Source: Actinophytocola sp044466355
Lineage (GTDB): Bacteria > Actinomycetota > Actinomycetes > Mycobacteriales > Pseudonocardiaceae
Direction of reading: 5' to 3'
Assembly (NCBI RefSeq): GCF_044466355.1
Contig: NZ_JBITMQ010000010.1
Location: 62,001 to 126,000, forward strand
Length of the DNA: 64,000 nt
Shown here one piece after another: positions 1 through 9,725 of the stretch. The notes under the pieces are model-generated. The model had not been told where the DNA came from. It saw nothing but the letters and a program-made list of their open reading frames with translations, and did no database searches. Position numbers and translations under genes: made by a program. Numbering within the stretch: position 1 is the first letter of the stretch; every line of letters starts with the position of its first letter.

Positions 1-860
1 GCCGTCGGCGCCAGGCGCTGTCCGACGGCGCCCGCACGGTCGCGCTGCACCTGCTCCGCTCCCGGGCCAGCGCGGACCTCGAACGGCAGGTCGAGACCGA
101 CCTGGTCACGCGGCTGCTCGACGGCACGGCCGACGCCGCCACCGTCGTGAGCAGGCTCGGCCTGCCGCAGGGCCGGATGCGCGTCATCGCGTTGCGCGCC
201 CACACGGCCGACGAGGAGCGGCACGCGGCGCTGCTGCTCACGTTCGACCGCGCGACCACCGGCTTCGGCTGGTCCCGACCCGGCCGCAGCGCGCTGGCGG
301 GCCGCACCGTCTACACGCTGCTGCCCGCCGACGACGTGTCCACCGCGCACACGTGGATCACCGCACTGCGCGCCGCCCTGCCCACGCACCTGTTGCTGGC
401 GGCGGGCATCAGCGCCGGCGCGACGTCCGAGGACCTCCCCGCGGCGCGGCAGGAAGCCGACGAATGCCTTGCCCTGCACGAAACCCGGGACCCGGGCAGC
501 AGGCCGCCCGCGTACGAGGAGGCGTGGGACGACATCCTCCTCCAACGCCTCCGCACCGCGGCACGGTCCGGCCGTGCCCCGGCCCGCGGCCCGGTCACCG
601 AACTGCGCAGGCACGACACGGAGAACGCCACGCAGTACGTCGCCACACTGCGCGCGTGGCTGCGGGCGCAGGGAGATCCGGCCGAGGCCGGGCGACTGCT
701 CGGCGTCCACGAGAACACCGTCCGCTACCGCCTGCGCAAGATGCGCGAGCTCACCGCCATCGACCTGCACGACGGCGGCAAACGCATCGCGATGACGATC
801 GAGTTGGCCGCGCTCGACGAGTCGGCGGAAGAAGGTCAGCCCTGGGCGACCGCCAGGTGA
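1..860 (+). CDS. PucR/CdaR-family transcriptional regulator, C-terminal part (5' end outside window)
   Basis: The reading frame is open from the first complete codon at base 3, so the true start lies upstream of the window. The visible 285 residues begin in a stretch typical of the region before the PucR core (ALHLLRSR, then DLVTRLLDG), continue through a GGDEF-like CdaR middle domain (MRVIALRAH to roughly ECLALH), and end in a PucR-type helix-turn-helix (AGRLLGVHENTVRYRLRKM). Such proteins are cytoplasmic DNA-binding regulators, often of purine, amino-acid or sugar-acid catabolism. The target cannot be told because the gene is at the window edge. Its last 25 bases overlap the convergent small membrane protein. 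Family call is firm; function is not. Confidence 0.85.
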   Translation, partial: RRRQALSDGARTVALHLLRSRASADLERQVETDLVTRLLDGTADAATVVSRLGLPQGRMRVIALRAHTADEERHAALLLTFDRATTGFGWSRPGRSALAGRTVYTLLPADDVSTAHTWITALRAALPTHLLLAAGISAGATSEDLPAARQEADECLALHETRDPGSRPPAYEEAWDDILLQRLRTAARSGRAPARGPVTELRRHDTENATQYVATLRAWLRAQGDPAEAGRLLGVHENTVRYRLRKMRELTAIDLHDGGKRIAMTIELAALDESAEEGQPWATAR

Positions 861-1006
861 AGGAACGCCAGCACGGCGCCCGGCCCGGCCAGCAACCCCA
901 ACGCGACGACGCCGTAGAACGGCCTGTCCCTGGCGAACATGGTGACGAGCAGACCGATCGCGGCCGCGACGGCGGCGAAGAACAACACGAGCACGACAAC
1001 AGACAT
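836..1006 (-). CDS. small two-helix membrane protein
   Basis: A 56-residue protein starting MSVVVLVLFF. It has two hydrophobic segments (residues about 2-20 and 28-52) separated by a short polar loop with RDRP. The chosen ATG at 1006 is preceded by a GAGGA ribosome-binding site at good spacing; a longer start at 1033 has no such support. The 3' end overlaps the tail of the PucR-type gene on the other strand. No recognisable family. It probably sits in the cytoplasmic membrane. The gene is short, so I rely on the ribosome-binding site and the clean hydrophobic pattern. Confidence 0.55.
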   Translation of the reverse strand: MSVVVLVLFFAAVAAAIGLLVTMFARDRPFYGVVALGLLAGPGAVLAFLHLAVAQG

Positions 1007-1107
1007 GGGATCCTCGAAGGAATGCGGGCGCACCCGGGCACGGCACTGCCCACAGTGGAGCAGCGCGACCCGGGGAGAAGCGCGGTGAACGGTTCGGTTG
1101 ACTCAGT

Positions 1108-1467
1108 TCACGCGCGTGGTGGCGCCCGGCTCGACCACGGGGTGACCGCCGCCGCGGGCGTCACGGTGCTGTCGAGAGGGGCGACCGACGACCGGGTCTG
1201 TTGCGTGTTCCCGGGGTTCGCGGGCGGCCAGACGACCCACCAGGTGTCCGGCTGTGCCGTGGTCGGCGCGAAGCCCGTCGTCACCGGGCCGCGGGGCCGG
1301 TCGTGCAGTTCGTCGTACACCGACGAGGCCGTGCCGACCGTCGCGCCTTGTGTCGGGGAGTGCGGTGCCGCACCGGCGCCGGACATGGCGGGTGCGGTCA
1401 CGGCGACCAGTACCAGCAGGAGGGCGAGCAGGAGCCCCGTTCGGCTCGACCTCATCGCTGCTCGCAC
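1108..1467 (-). CDS. small secreted protein, function unknown
   Basis: A 119-residue protein with an obvious Sec signal: positive N-terminus (MRAAMRSSR), hydrophobic core LLLALLLVLVAVTAPA, and a small-residue cleavage region (GAGAAP) near residue 33. The mature part is about 85 residues, rich in Pro, Thr and Ala, with WWVVWPP in the middle, and matches no family I know. The GTG at 1467 lies 6 nt after a TAAGCT -10 box (1479-1474 on this strand), which suggests a leaderless transcript; an internal ATG at 1455 is the alternative. No functional link to neighbours is evident. Confidence 0.5.
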   Translation of the reverse strand: MRAAMRSSRTGLLLALLLVLVAVTAPAMSGAGAAPHSPTQGATVGTASSVYDELHDRPRGPVTTGFAPTTAQPDTWWVVWPPANPGNTQQTRSSVAPLDSTVTPAAAVTPWSSRAPPRA

Positions 1468-1520
1468 CCGGCCAGCTTACGGGCCGGTCGTCGCGGGAGG
1501 CAGCCGCGCCCGCCGGGCGT

Positions 1521-2423
1521 TCAGAAGTAGTCCGCTGTCCAGTGGACCGCGGTCGGGTCCTCGACGACGGCCATCACCCGCTCGAATCCGGTGTGGAGCC
1601 CGCGAACCATGCCCGTCCGCGCCACGCCGGTGGACCAGGTGGTGAACAGGGCGGGCAGGGCAGCCGTCACGGGCGGGTCCGGCGGTGCCAGCAACCGGCC
1701 CGCGGTCACCTCCCGCTCGCGGGCACTCCTCGTCACCGCCTCGAACAGCGGACGTGCGGCCGCCGCGGTCGCGACCGCGAACTCCACGACGTCGCCGGTC
1801 CGCCAGTCGGTCACGGCGTACGCCGCCGGTGTGCCGTGCTCGCGGACCAGCACGATCTGGTGCTTTCGGCCGTACCAGACCGGTACGCGCGCGGTCCAGT
1901 CCGCCCGCGTGCGCACCGTGCTGAGCGGCCGGTGCGCACGCGCGTGGAGTTCCGCGAGCACCGGCCACGCGTCGACGCCCACCGAGGTGACCGACCACCC
2001 CGGGCGGGGCGGCACCACGTCGGCGAACACGCCCCGCACATACGGGCGATCGAACACCGTCCACCCCGAGTACACCCGAGGTGTGCCGGTGAACAGCAGC
2101 GACCACGCGCACTCGTGCGCCGTCATCGACTCGACGGCCATGGCCAGCAGTTGACGCACCAGCCCCTGTCCCCTGGCCCTCGGCACCGTCGCGACGCTCG
2201 ACACGCAGCCGACCAGGTGCGCCTCCCCGTCGAGGCCCCGCACCTGCCTCGGCAGCCAGTACACGACGGCCACCGGCCCGTCGCCGTCGTACGCGAGGAA
2301 GGTGCGGTCCGCTCGGCCGGGGTCCTGTGTGTACAGCGGCACGACGTGCGCGGCGTCGGGGAACACCGTGCGCCACAACGCGTGCAGGGCCGGGCCGCCG
2401 TCCCCGGTGCGGAACTCGGTCAC
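1521..2423 (-). CDS. GNAT-family N-acetyltransferase (Eis-like architecture)
   Basis: A 300-residue protein. The first half carries a GNAT fold with the acetyl-CoA loop (SSVATVPRARGQGLVRQLL, about residues 70-90). The second half is a further domain, so the length and layout resemble Eis-type acetyltransferases rather than a minimal GNAT. The GTG start overlaps the TGA of the upstream dehydrogenase by four bases (GTGA), so it is translationally coupled and is the last gene of the leftward sugar-catabolic operon. The acceptor is unknown; an amino-sugar or other amine intermediate of the pathway is an inference from the operon, which also has an aminotransferase in the divergent arm. Confidence 0.7.
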   Translation of the reverse strand: MTEFRTGDGGPALHALWRTVFPDAAHVVPLYTQDPGRADRTFLAYDGDGPVAVVYWLPRQVRGLDGEAHLVGCVSSVATVPRARGQGLVRQLLAMAVESMTAHECAWSLLFTGTPRVYSGWTVFDRPYVRGVFADVVPPRPGWSVTSVGVDAWPVLAELHARAHRPLSTVRTRADWTARVPVWYGRKHQIVLVREHGTPAAYAVTDWRTGDVVEFAVATAAAARPLFEAVTRSAREREVTAGRLLAPPDPPVTAALPALFTTWSTGVARTGMVRGLHTGFERVMAVVEDPTAVHWTADYF

Positions 2424-3376
2424 CCGGTCCTCGGCAGCAACTCGGGCGTCACCTCGTGCCGCAGCGGCCGGCCCGACCGGTACCGCTCGATCTCCGCCAG
2501 CACGATCGTGCCCTGCCGGACCCGGCCCTCGACCGTGCCAGCCGCCTGGTGCGGGGTGAGCAGGACGTTCGGCAGCCGCCGCAGCTCGTGGTCGACCGGG
2601 AGCGGTTCGCTGTCGAACACGTCGATCGCCGCGTCGACGCGGCCGGTGCGCAGTTCGGCCAGCAGTGCCGCCTCGTCCACCAGCCAGGAGCGGGCCGTGT
2701 TGACCAGGCCCGCGCCGTCCGGCAGCAGCGCCAGTTCGCGAGCGCCGAGCAGGTGCCGGGTCTCCGGCAGCACCGGCGCGTGCAGCGCGACGATCCGGCT
2801 CGTGGCGAGGAGTTCGTCGAGCGGCACGCCCCCGTCGAAGTACGGGTCGCTCACCGACACCCGCGCCCCGAGGGCTTCGGCGAGTTCGATATAGGCCCGG
2901 CCGGTACGGGAGGCGCCCACGACACCGATGGGGCAGCCGAGGATCTCGTGCCGTGGCGGGGCCTGCTCCGCGACCGTCCACTCCGCACCCGCGTGCAGTG
3001 CGTGGTCGAACCGCGGCAGCCGGTGCAGCAGCGACAACGTGAACGCGAGCGCCACCTCCGCGACCGGCCGCGCCATCGCCTGCCCGGCCTGCGTCACCCG
3101 GACGCCGCGGGCGAACACCGCGTCGGTGACGAAGAACTTCACCGACGCGCCGATGTGCGCGACCAGCCGGAGGTCCGGCGCGCGGTCGAGCAGGGCCGCG
3201 TCCAGCACGGGCATGCCCCAGCCCGTCACCAGCACCTCCGTGCCGGGCAGTGCGTCGGCCAGCCCGGTCACGTCGTCCAGCAGCCGCGCGTCGCCGAGGC
3301 CGGAGGGGAACACGGCGGCACGCACCGAGGGCGGCACACAGACCAGCGTGGTGGGATCAAGAAAGCCAGGCATCAC
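2420..3376 (-). CDS. D-2-hydroxyacid dehydrogenase, NAD-dependent
   Basis: A 318-residue protein of the D-isomer-specific 2-hydroxyacid dehydrogenase family. Visible parts: N-terminal substrate domain, Rossmann loop GVVGASRTGRAY near residue 150 followed by the adenine-binding Asp (VSVSDP), then the catalytic Arg in NTARSWLVDE, the Glu in DVFDSEPLP and the His in LTPHQAAGT. It would interconvert a 2-keto acid and a D-2-hydroxy acid in the cytoplasm. The start is GTG at 3376 or the adjacent ATG at 3373; both overlap the end of the upstream DapA-like gene. Within the operon it could act on the keto acid released by that lyase, but the substrate is not known. Confidence 0.85.
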   Translation of the reverse strand: MMPGFLDPTTLVCVPPSVRAAVFPSGLGDARLLDDVTGLADALPGTEVLVTGWGMPVLDAALLDRAPDLRLVAHIGASVKFFVTDAVFARGVRVTQAGQAMARPVAEVALAFTLSLLHRLPRFDHALHAGAEWTVAEQAPPRHEILGCPIGVVGASRTGRAYIELAEALGARVSVSDPYFDGGVPLDELLATSRIVALHAPVLPETRHLLGARELALLPDGAGLVNTARSWLVDEAALLAELRTGRVDAAIDVFDSEPLPVDHELRRLPNVLLTPHQAAGTVEGRVRQGTIVLAEIERYRSGRPLRHEVTPELLPRTG

Positions 3377-4343
3377 GGTGCTCCGCGACGAACTCGTCGT
3401 CGGTCAGCCACGGGTAGGCGGCGCTGACGCGGGACAGTTCCGCTGCCTGGCCCGGCGAGAGCGTCTCGTCCGGGTCCAGGCACCAGATCCCGTCGAACAG
3501 GCCCTGCCGCCGCAGGACTTCGTGCACGCCGGCGATGCAGCCCGCGAACCCGTTGGCCGCGTCGAACACGGCCGCGTTCGCGTCGGTCAGCTCCTGCGCC
3601 TTCGCGACGAGCGCCGTGGGTTCGGTGCGTACCTGGTCGAACATCGCCATGGCGGCGCGCGTCCACACCGCCCACTGGCCCAGCAGGCCGCCGCGGAACC
3701 GCAGACCGCCGGGCAGTGTCGCGAGGAGGTCACCGATGATGTGGTCGTCGTTGCCGGTGTAGAGCGCGACCTCGTCCCGCCGGTCGGCGGCGGCCACACC
3801 GTGGGCGACCTCGATGGTGCGGTACCGGTCGAACGGGGCGACCTTGATCGCCGCGGTGGAGGGCTGGTCGGCGAGGGCGCGCCAGAAGTCGCGGGACAGC
3901 ACCGGGCCGCCGATCGCCGCCTGGAGGTAGAACCCGATGACGGGCAGCACCTCCCCCACGGCCTTCGCCCGGGCGAGCAGCGCCTCCTCGTCCGCACCCG
4001 GAACCACCGGTGACAGCAGCACCGCGTCGTAGCCGAGGTCGGCGGCGAGCGACGCCTCCGCGACCGCCTGCTCCACCGGACCGCACGCACCCGCCACGGC
4101 GACCACGTCCCGGCCGGACTCCGCGATGGTCTCGGCCGCCAGCTCCAGCACCGGCCGGAAGAGCCCGGCCTCGCGGATCGCGAACTGTGTGGTGTGGACA
4201 CCGACGGCGAGCCCGCCGACGCCGGAGGCGAGGTAGTACCGGGTGAGCGCGCGCTGGCGGCGCTCGTCGAGCGTGCGGCCGGCCGTGAGCGCGAGCGGGT
4301 GCGCCGGGATGACCGCGCCGTCGAGCAACGGTGCGAGTGGCAT
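3357..4343 (-). CDS. DapA-like dihydrodipicolinate synthase / aldolase family protein
   Basis: A 328-residue (beta/alpha)8 class I aldolase-type protein. The Schiff-base lysine is visible as K167 in AAIKVAPFDRY and the matching Tyr as Y139 in IGFYLQ. The pyruvate-binding motif that reads GTTGE in true DapA is replaced by GVHTT, so this is a catabolic lyase or dehydratase of the superfamily rather than lysine biosynthesis. It lies between an epimerase (1 nt apart) and a D-2-hydroxyacid dehydrogenase (overlapping), consistent with cleaving or dehydrating a keto-deoxy sugar acid. The exact reaction cannot be read from the sequence. Confidence 0.8.
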   Translation of the reverse strand: MPLAPLLDGAVIPAHPLALTAGRTLDERRQRALTRYYLASGVGGLAVGVHTTQFAIREAGLFRPVLELAAETIAESGRDVVAVAGACGPVEQAVAEASLAADLGYDAVLLSPVVPGADEEALLARAKAVGEVLPVIGFYLQAAIGGPVLSRDFWRALADQPSTAAIKVAPFDRYRTIEVAHGVAAADRRDEVALYTGNDDHIIGDLLATLPGGLRFRGGLLGQWAVWTRAAMAMFDQVRTEPTALVAKAQELTDANAAVFDAANGFAGCIAGVHEVLRRQGLFDGIWCLDPDETLSPGQAAELSRVSAAYPWLTDDEFVAEHRDAWLS

Positions 4344-4344
4344 G

Positions 4345-5370
4345 TCAGAACCTCCCGTCCCGCACGGCGAACTTGGTCGGCTTGCCCGCCATCGGCATCC
4401 CGCTGGACAACCAGTCGGCCTGCCAGTCGACGAGCACGCCGAGCGGCGCGTCCGGGTAGCCGAACAGCCGGTGGCACGCGGTCGCGTCGTTGAGCAACGC
4501 GGTCGGTGCCTCGGTGCCGGTGAACGACGCCTCGGTGCCGAACCGATCCGCGAAGGCGGCCGCGATCCGGCGGACCGACACGGTCTCCGGACCGGTGAGG
4601 TTCAGCACGAACGCGTCCGTCGCGGCGTGGTCGAGGGACCGCAGCGCGACCTCGTTGGCGTAGCGCTGCCACACGACGTTGACGTGCCCGGTGGTGACGT
4701 CGACGGGTTCACCGGCGAGCACGGTCTGCCCGACGTCGGCGAGCACCCCGTAGCGCAGGTCGACCGCGTAGTTGAGCCGCAGGATGCTCACCGGGACGCC
4801 CTGTGCGGCCGCGTGCTGGAACACGCGTTCCCGCCCGAGGCAGCTCATCGCGTACTCCCCGACCGGTCCGACCGGGTCGGTCTCCTGACAGCCACCCGTC
4901 GCGAGGTCGACCAGCGGGTACACGTTGCCGGTGGAGAACGCGGCGATCCGGGCGTCCCGGTAGCGCTCGGCCACCCGTGCCGGGAGGGCGGCGTTGACCG
5001 CCCACGCGAGGTGCGGTGCCGAGGCGGTGCCGAACTTCGCGCCCACCATGAACACGACGTCGCCACCGTCCGGCAGCGTGGTCAGGTCGGGGTTGCCGAG
5101 CAGGTCGAAGCTCACCGTGCGGACGCCGTGCGCTTCGAGGGACCTCGCGGCGGCCGGGTCGGACCACCGCGACACCGCCCAGACCGTGTCGGCCTCGCGG
5201 CCGGCGGCGTCCAGGCCGCGCCGGGCCAGGCGGCACAGCGTCGGGCCCATCTTCCCGCCCGCGCCGAGCACGACGAGGTCGCCGCGCGCGGTGGCGAGTG
5301 ACTCGACGAGCGCTGCGGACGGGGCCGTGAGCGCGTCTTCCAGTGCTTCTTCGGAGTCGAACATCCTCAT
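4345..5370 (-). CDS. NAD-dependent epimerase/dehydratase family protein
   Basis: A 341-residue extended-SDR-like protein. The Rossmann entry LVVLGAGGKMGPTL is near residue 35, later STGNVYPL precedes the active-site region, EYAMSCLGRE occupies the position of the YxxxK motif but without the Lys, and LRLNYAVDLRYG follows. The altered catalytic motif means the reaction may not be a classical epimerisation. The ATG at 5370 overlaps the stop of the upstream permease (ATGA), so it is co-translated with the importer, and it ends 1 nt before the DapA-like gene. The role is probably oxidation, dehydration or epimerisation of the imported sugar or sugar acid. Confidence 0.75.
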   Translation of the reverse strand: MRMFDSEEALEDALTAPSAALVESLATARGDLVVLGAGGKMGPTLCRLARRGLDAAGREADTVWAVSRWSDPAAARSLEAHGVRTVSFDLLGNPDLTTLPDGGDVVFMVGAKFGTASAPHLAWAVNAALPARVAERYRDARIAAFSTGNVYPLVDLATGGCQETDPVGPVGEYAMSCLGRERVFQHAAAQGVPVSILRLNYAVDLRYGVLADVGQTVLAGEPVDVTTGHVNVVWQRYANEVALRSLDHAATDAFVLNLTGPETVSVRRIAAAFADRFGTEASFTGTEAPTALLNDATACHRLFGYPDAPLGVLVDWQADWLSSGMPMAGKPTKFAVRDGRF

Positions 5371-6193
5371 CCCTTGATTCCGGACATGGTCACGCCCTCG
5401 GTGAGGTAGCGCTGGCCGACCAGGTAGGCGGCGAAGATCGGTATGAACGCGATGGTGGCACCCGCGAGCACCACGTTGAGCGGCACGTTCTCCTCCTGCA
5501 GCGCCGCGATGCCGACGGTCAGCGTCCGCATGTCGGTGCTCTTGCCGACCAGCAGCGGCCACAGGAAGTCGTTCCAGTGCCACAGGAACACGAACAGGCC
5601 CAGCGTCGCGAGGATCGGCTTGCACAGCGGCAGCACGATCGTGGTGAAGATCCGCCACTCCGACGCGCCGTCGAGCTTCGCCGCCTCGAACAGCTCGTCG
5701 GGCAGCGTGCCGATGAACTGGCGCATCAGGAACACCGCCTGCGCGTTGGCGAGCGTGGGCACGATCAGGCCCCAGTAGGTGTCCACGCCGCCCGCCTCGG
5801 CGATCAGCACGAACAGCGGGATCAGCGTGACGTGGTAGGGCACCATCACCATGGCGAGGAACGACCAGAACATCGTCTCCTTGCCGGGGAAGCGTTTCTT
5901 GGCGAACGCGTACCCGGCGAGCGCGGACAGCAGCAGCACCAGCACGACGCTGACGAGCGAGTACACCAGCGTGTTCAGCGTCCACAGCGGGATGTCGCCG
6001 CCGCCGATCACCCGGTCGTACGCCGAGGTGTCGATGGGCCACGGCACCAGGCTCTTCGGGAACTCCACGGCGGCGACGGGCTTCAGGCTCAGCACCACCA
6101 TGGCGTAGAACGGGAAGATCGTCACCACCGACGCGACGGCGAGGAACACCCCGCGCAGGAGCTTCCCGCCACGGCGCGGTTCGAGTGCGTTGC

Positions 6194-6197
<4 letters not shown>
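5367..6197 (-). CDS. carbohydrate ABC transporter permease (MalG type)
   Basis: A 276-residue integral membrane protein with about six hydrophobic helices. The EAA loop that contacts the ATPase reads EAAKLDGASEWRIF near residue 195, and the C-terminus ends in MSGIKG, typical of MalG-like CUT1 permeases. The GTG start overlaps the stop of the other permease (GTGA), and its own stop overlaps the next start (ATGA). It pairs with the permease at 6194 and the lipoprotein at 7218 to import a sugar or oligosaccharide. No ATP-binding subunit is encoded here. Confidence 0.9.
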
Positions 6198-7099
<902 letters not shown>

Positions 7100-7125
7100 C
7101 TTGGTCCTCACAGGTGGTTTGGAGT

Positions 7126-7217
7126 GGCGGCCGGGCCGACCGGACGGCCCGGCCGCCGGGTCAGAGGGCGCGCGAACAGGGTCGGTGGATGTCCGCAATG
7201 CCTGTTCGCGCGTCCTC
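7126..7217 (-). promoter_or_regulatory. double stem-loop between binding-protein and permease genes
   Basis: Two inverted repeats lie between the lipoprotein stop (7220-7218) and the permease start (7099). The first to be transcribed pairs 7201-7217 with 7164-7180 (17 positions, one mismatch, 20-nt loop) and touches the stop codon. The second pairs 7126-7137 with 7146-7157 (12 of 12, 8-nt loop). There is no T-rich tail. In other CUT1 operons such hairpins act as partial terminators or 3' stabilisers that keep binding-protein mRNA in excess; that role is inferred here. Confidence 0.7.
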
Positions 7218-8441
7218 TTACTGGCCGATCAGGCTGTTCGCTGCCTCGGCCGCGTCGGACAGGGCCTGCTCCGGGCTCTTCTGCCCGATGAGCGCGGCCT
7301 GGATCTCCGGTGCGAGCACGCCCATCACGTCCCGGGCCTTGTCGTGCAGCGGGGCGCCGACCATGAGGTCGAGCGTCTTCTCCACCTCGGCCTGCGGGCC
7401 GTCCGTGTAGAGCGCGCCGGTGGACTTGTACGGCGAGAAGTAGTTGCCCGCGGTGTCGTACGCCTTCGTCACCTCAGGGCTGCTCACGAACGCGAGCCAC
7501 TCGCCCGCCGCGTCCTTGGCGTCGGACTGCTTCAGCATGGACAGCGCGCCGATCGAGCCGTACCCGACCTGCTCCTTGTCCTTGAGCGGCGGGTGGATCG
7601 TGATGGCGTCCGCACCCCAGAACGACTCGACGTCCGCGGGCAGCTGCTGCCAGGTGCACGCGACCTTGCCCTGCGCGAGGTGGGTCTGCTCGAACGCCGG
7701 GATGCCGGTGATCAGCTCCTTCTCGGTGTAGCCCTTGTCGACCAGCTCCTTGAGGAACGTCAGCGCCTTCACGCCCTCCTCGCCGTCGAACGCGGTCTTG
7801 GTGCCGTCCTCGCTGAAGACGTCACCGCCCGCCTCCCACAGCAGCGGGTAGAACGACTGGTTGAGCGTGGCGGACGGGTCGGCGTAGTAGTTGGTGACGT
7901 CGAAGCCCTTCGCCTTGAGCGCCGGGGCGATCGCCAGCATGTCGTCCCACGTCTCGGGTGCTTCGACACCGGCGGCGTCGAGCACCTTCTTGTTGCACAT
8001 AAGCGGGTTGGCGCCCATCAGGATCGGTGCGCCCATCAGCTTGCCGTCGATGGTGACGGCTTCGGTGACGTTGTCGCGGTAGTCGCCCTTGGTCTCCTCG
8101 GGCAGGTACTCGTCGACCGGCTGCACGAGCTTGGCGTACTTCGGGATCTGGTCCGGGATGAGGTACACCAGGTCGGGGGCCTTGTTCCCGGCGATCGCGG
8201 TGGTCAGCGACTCCTCCCGCTTGGCCCACGGGTAGATCTCGACCTTCACGTTGATGTTCGGGTGGTCCTTGGAGAAGGCCTCGATCTGGTTGTCCCAGAA
8301 GTCACGGTGCTGCGCCTCGTCCGGGATGATCGGGTACACCCACATGGTGACGTCCTGTTCGGAGTCGCCGGCGGAGCCGCACGCCGCCGTCGTGGCGGCG
8401 AGTGCGGCCACGAGGGCGGTCGCGATCGCGCGGAGTTTCAT
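7218..8441 (-). CDS. ABC transporter sugar-binding lipoprotein
   Basis: A 407-residue extracytoplasmic solute-binding protein of the type-1 (MalE-like) family. It begins with a lipoprotein signal (MKLRAIATALVAALA) and a cysteine at residue 21 in TTAACGSAG, so it should be lipid-anchored outside the membrane. The body shows the usual SBP landmarks: PDLVYLIPDQ, APETWDDML, WEAGGDVFSEDGTK and the helix EGVKALTFLKELVD. It delivers the substrate to the permeases at 6194 and 5367. Ligand is unknown; the surrounding enzymes suggest a uronate- or amino-sugar-type saccharide. Confidence 0.9.
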   Translation of the reverse strand: MKLRAIATALVAALAATTAACGSAGDSEQDVTMWVYPIIPDEAQHRDFWDNQIEAFSKDHPNINVKVEIYPWAKREESLTTAIAGNKAPDLVYLIPDQIPKYAKLVQPVDEYLPEETKGDYRDNVTEAVTIDGKLMGAPILMGANPLMCNKKVLDAAGVEAPETWDDMLAIAPALKAKGFDVTNYYADPSATLNQSFYPLLWEAGGDVFSEDGTKTAFDGEEGVKALTFLKELVDKGYTEKELITGIPAFEQTHLAQGKVACTWQQLPADVESFWGADAITIHPPLKDKEQVGYGSIGALSMLKQSDAKDAAGEWLAFVSSPEVTKAYDTAGNYFSPYKSTGALYTDGPQAEVEKTLDLMVGAPLHDKARDVMGVLAPEIQAALIGQKSPEQALSDAAEAANSLIGQ

Positions 8442-8468
8442 GGTCGTTCCTCTCGGGGTGTGGACGTG

Positions 8469-9725
8469 TCAGGTGGCGGGCACGGTGACGACCGTGCCGG
8501 TGTGTCTCGCGTGTTCGGCGGCGAACACGGCGAGGTGGCCGGCGAGCGAGTCGGCGGGCCCGGACCGGATGAGGTCGTCGTCGCCGGTGGCGATGGCGTT
8601 GACGAAGGCGGCCATCACGCCGTCGTCACCGCCCCCGTGACCGTCGCCCGCGTTGGTGCTGCCGGTGGTCCCGGCCTCGTGGACCTCCGTCGTGCCGGTG
8701 CGGAAGTCCAGGACGGACAGGCGTTCGCCGTCGCCGACGATCCGGCCGTGGGTGCCGAAGATCCTGGTCTGCCGGTGTGTCTGCTCGGTGAACGCGGTCA
8801 TGGTGAATGTGCCGGTAGCGCCGCCCTCGAACTCGATGGCCAGGACCTGGTGGTCGACCACGTCGTTGTCGCAGGCGTACACGCACCGGCCGTACGGACC
8901 GGTCCGCAGCGCCTCGGTGAGCCCGGCCTCGTCGGTGGCGTCGGTGATCGCCGACACCGGCCAGACCGCGCCCTTCTCCCGCAGCACCGGGTAGTACAGC
9001 TTCGGCGCGGAGTAGGGACAGTCCGGTTCGACGGCGCAGTCGAGGCAGCGGTCCGCCGCACCTGCCGGCCGCTTCTCCGGCCGGAAGTGCCCGAGGTCGC
9101 CGAAGCTCGCGACCCGCGCCACCCGCCGACCGGTCACATAGGACAGCCAGTCCAGGTCGTGGCACGACTTGGCGAGCAGCATGGGGCTCGCGAGCTTCTC
9201 GCTGCGCCACGGACCGCGCACGTAGGAGTGGGCGGCGTGCCACCAGCCGACCGGTTCCAGGTGCTCGACGCTCATGATCTCGCCGACGACCCCGGTCCTC
9301 AGCACGTCGACCAGCAGGTCGGTGTACGGGGTGTAGCGCAGCACGTGGCAGACGGCGAGCCGCACGCCGAACGTCGTGACCGCGTCGATCACCTCCCAGC
9401 ACTCCCGCTCGGTCGGCGCGATCGGCTTCTCCAGCAACAGGTGCCTGCCCGCACGGGCGAACGCGATCGCGGGTGCCACGTGCTCCCGGTCCTGGGTCGC
9501 GATGATCACCGCGTCCGCACCGGTGCCCGCCACGAGCAGGTCCTGCCACGACGGGTACTCCGCGACACCGGGGTGTGCCGTCGCGACCGCCGCGCGGCGG
9601 ACCGGGTCGGGTTCGGCGACCGCGACCAGCCGCGCCCGTCCTGGGTGGCGGGCCACCCAGGAGGCGTACGTCTGTCCCCGGTTGCCCGCGCCGACGAGCG
9701 CCAGGGTCACCGGTCGCTCAGACAC
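8469..9725 (-). CDS. Gfo/Idh/MocA-family NAD(P)-dependent oxidoreductase
   Basis: A 418-residue two-domain oxidoreductase. The N-terminal Rossmann domain has LVGAGNRGQTYA near residue 10, the characteristic LEKPIAPT motif near residue 120 and a following HVLRYTPY; the C-terminal domain contains EGGATGTFTMTAF. Around residues 225-245 is a Cys cluster (RCLDCAVEPDCPYS) seen in one subgroup of this family. It would oxidise or reduce a sugar ring hydroxyl. The GTG start at 9725 overlaps the stop of the upstream beta-helix gene by 8 bases. It lies 27 bases ahead of the binding-protein gene, so it is in the same leftward operon. Confidence 0.85.
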   Translation of the reverse strand: MSERPVTLALVGAGNRGQTYASWVARHPGRARLVAVAEPDPVRRAAVATAHPGVAEYPSWQDLLVAGTGADAVIIATQDREHVAPAIAFARAGRHLLLEKPIAPTERECWEVIDAVTTFGVRLAVCHVLRYTPYTDLLVDVLRTGVVGEIMSVEHLEPVGWWHAAHSYVRGPWRSEKLASPMLLAKSCHDLDWLSYVTGRRVARVASFGDLGHFRPEKRPAGAADRCLDCAVEPDCPYSAPKLYYPVLREKGAVWPVSAITDATDEAGLTEALRTGPYGRCVYACDNDVVDHQVLAIEFEGGATGTFTMTAFTEQTHRQTRIFGTHGRIVGDGERLSVLDFRTGTTEVHEAGTTGSTNAGDGHGGGDDGVMAAFVNAIATGDDDLIRSGPADSLAGHLAVFAAEHARHTGTVVTVPAT

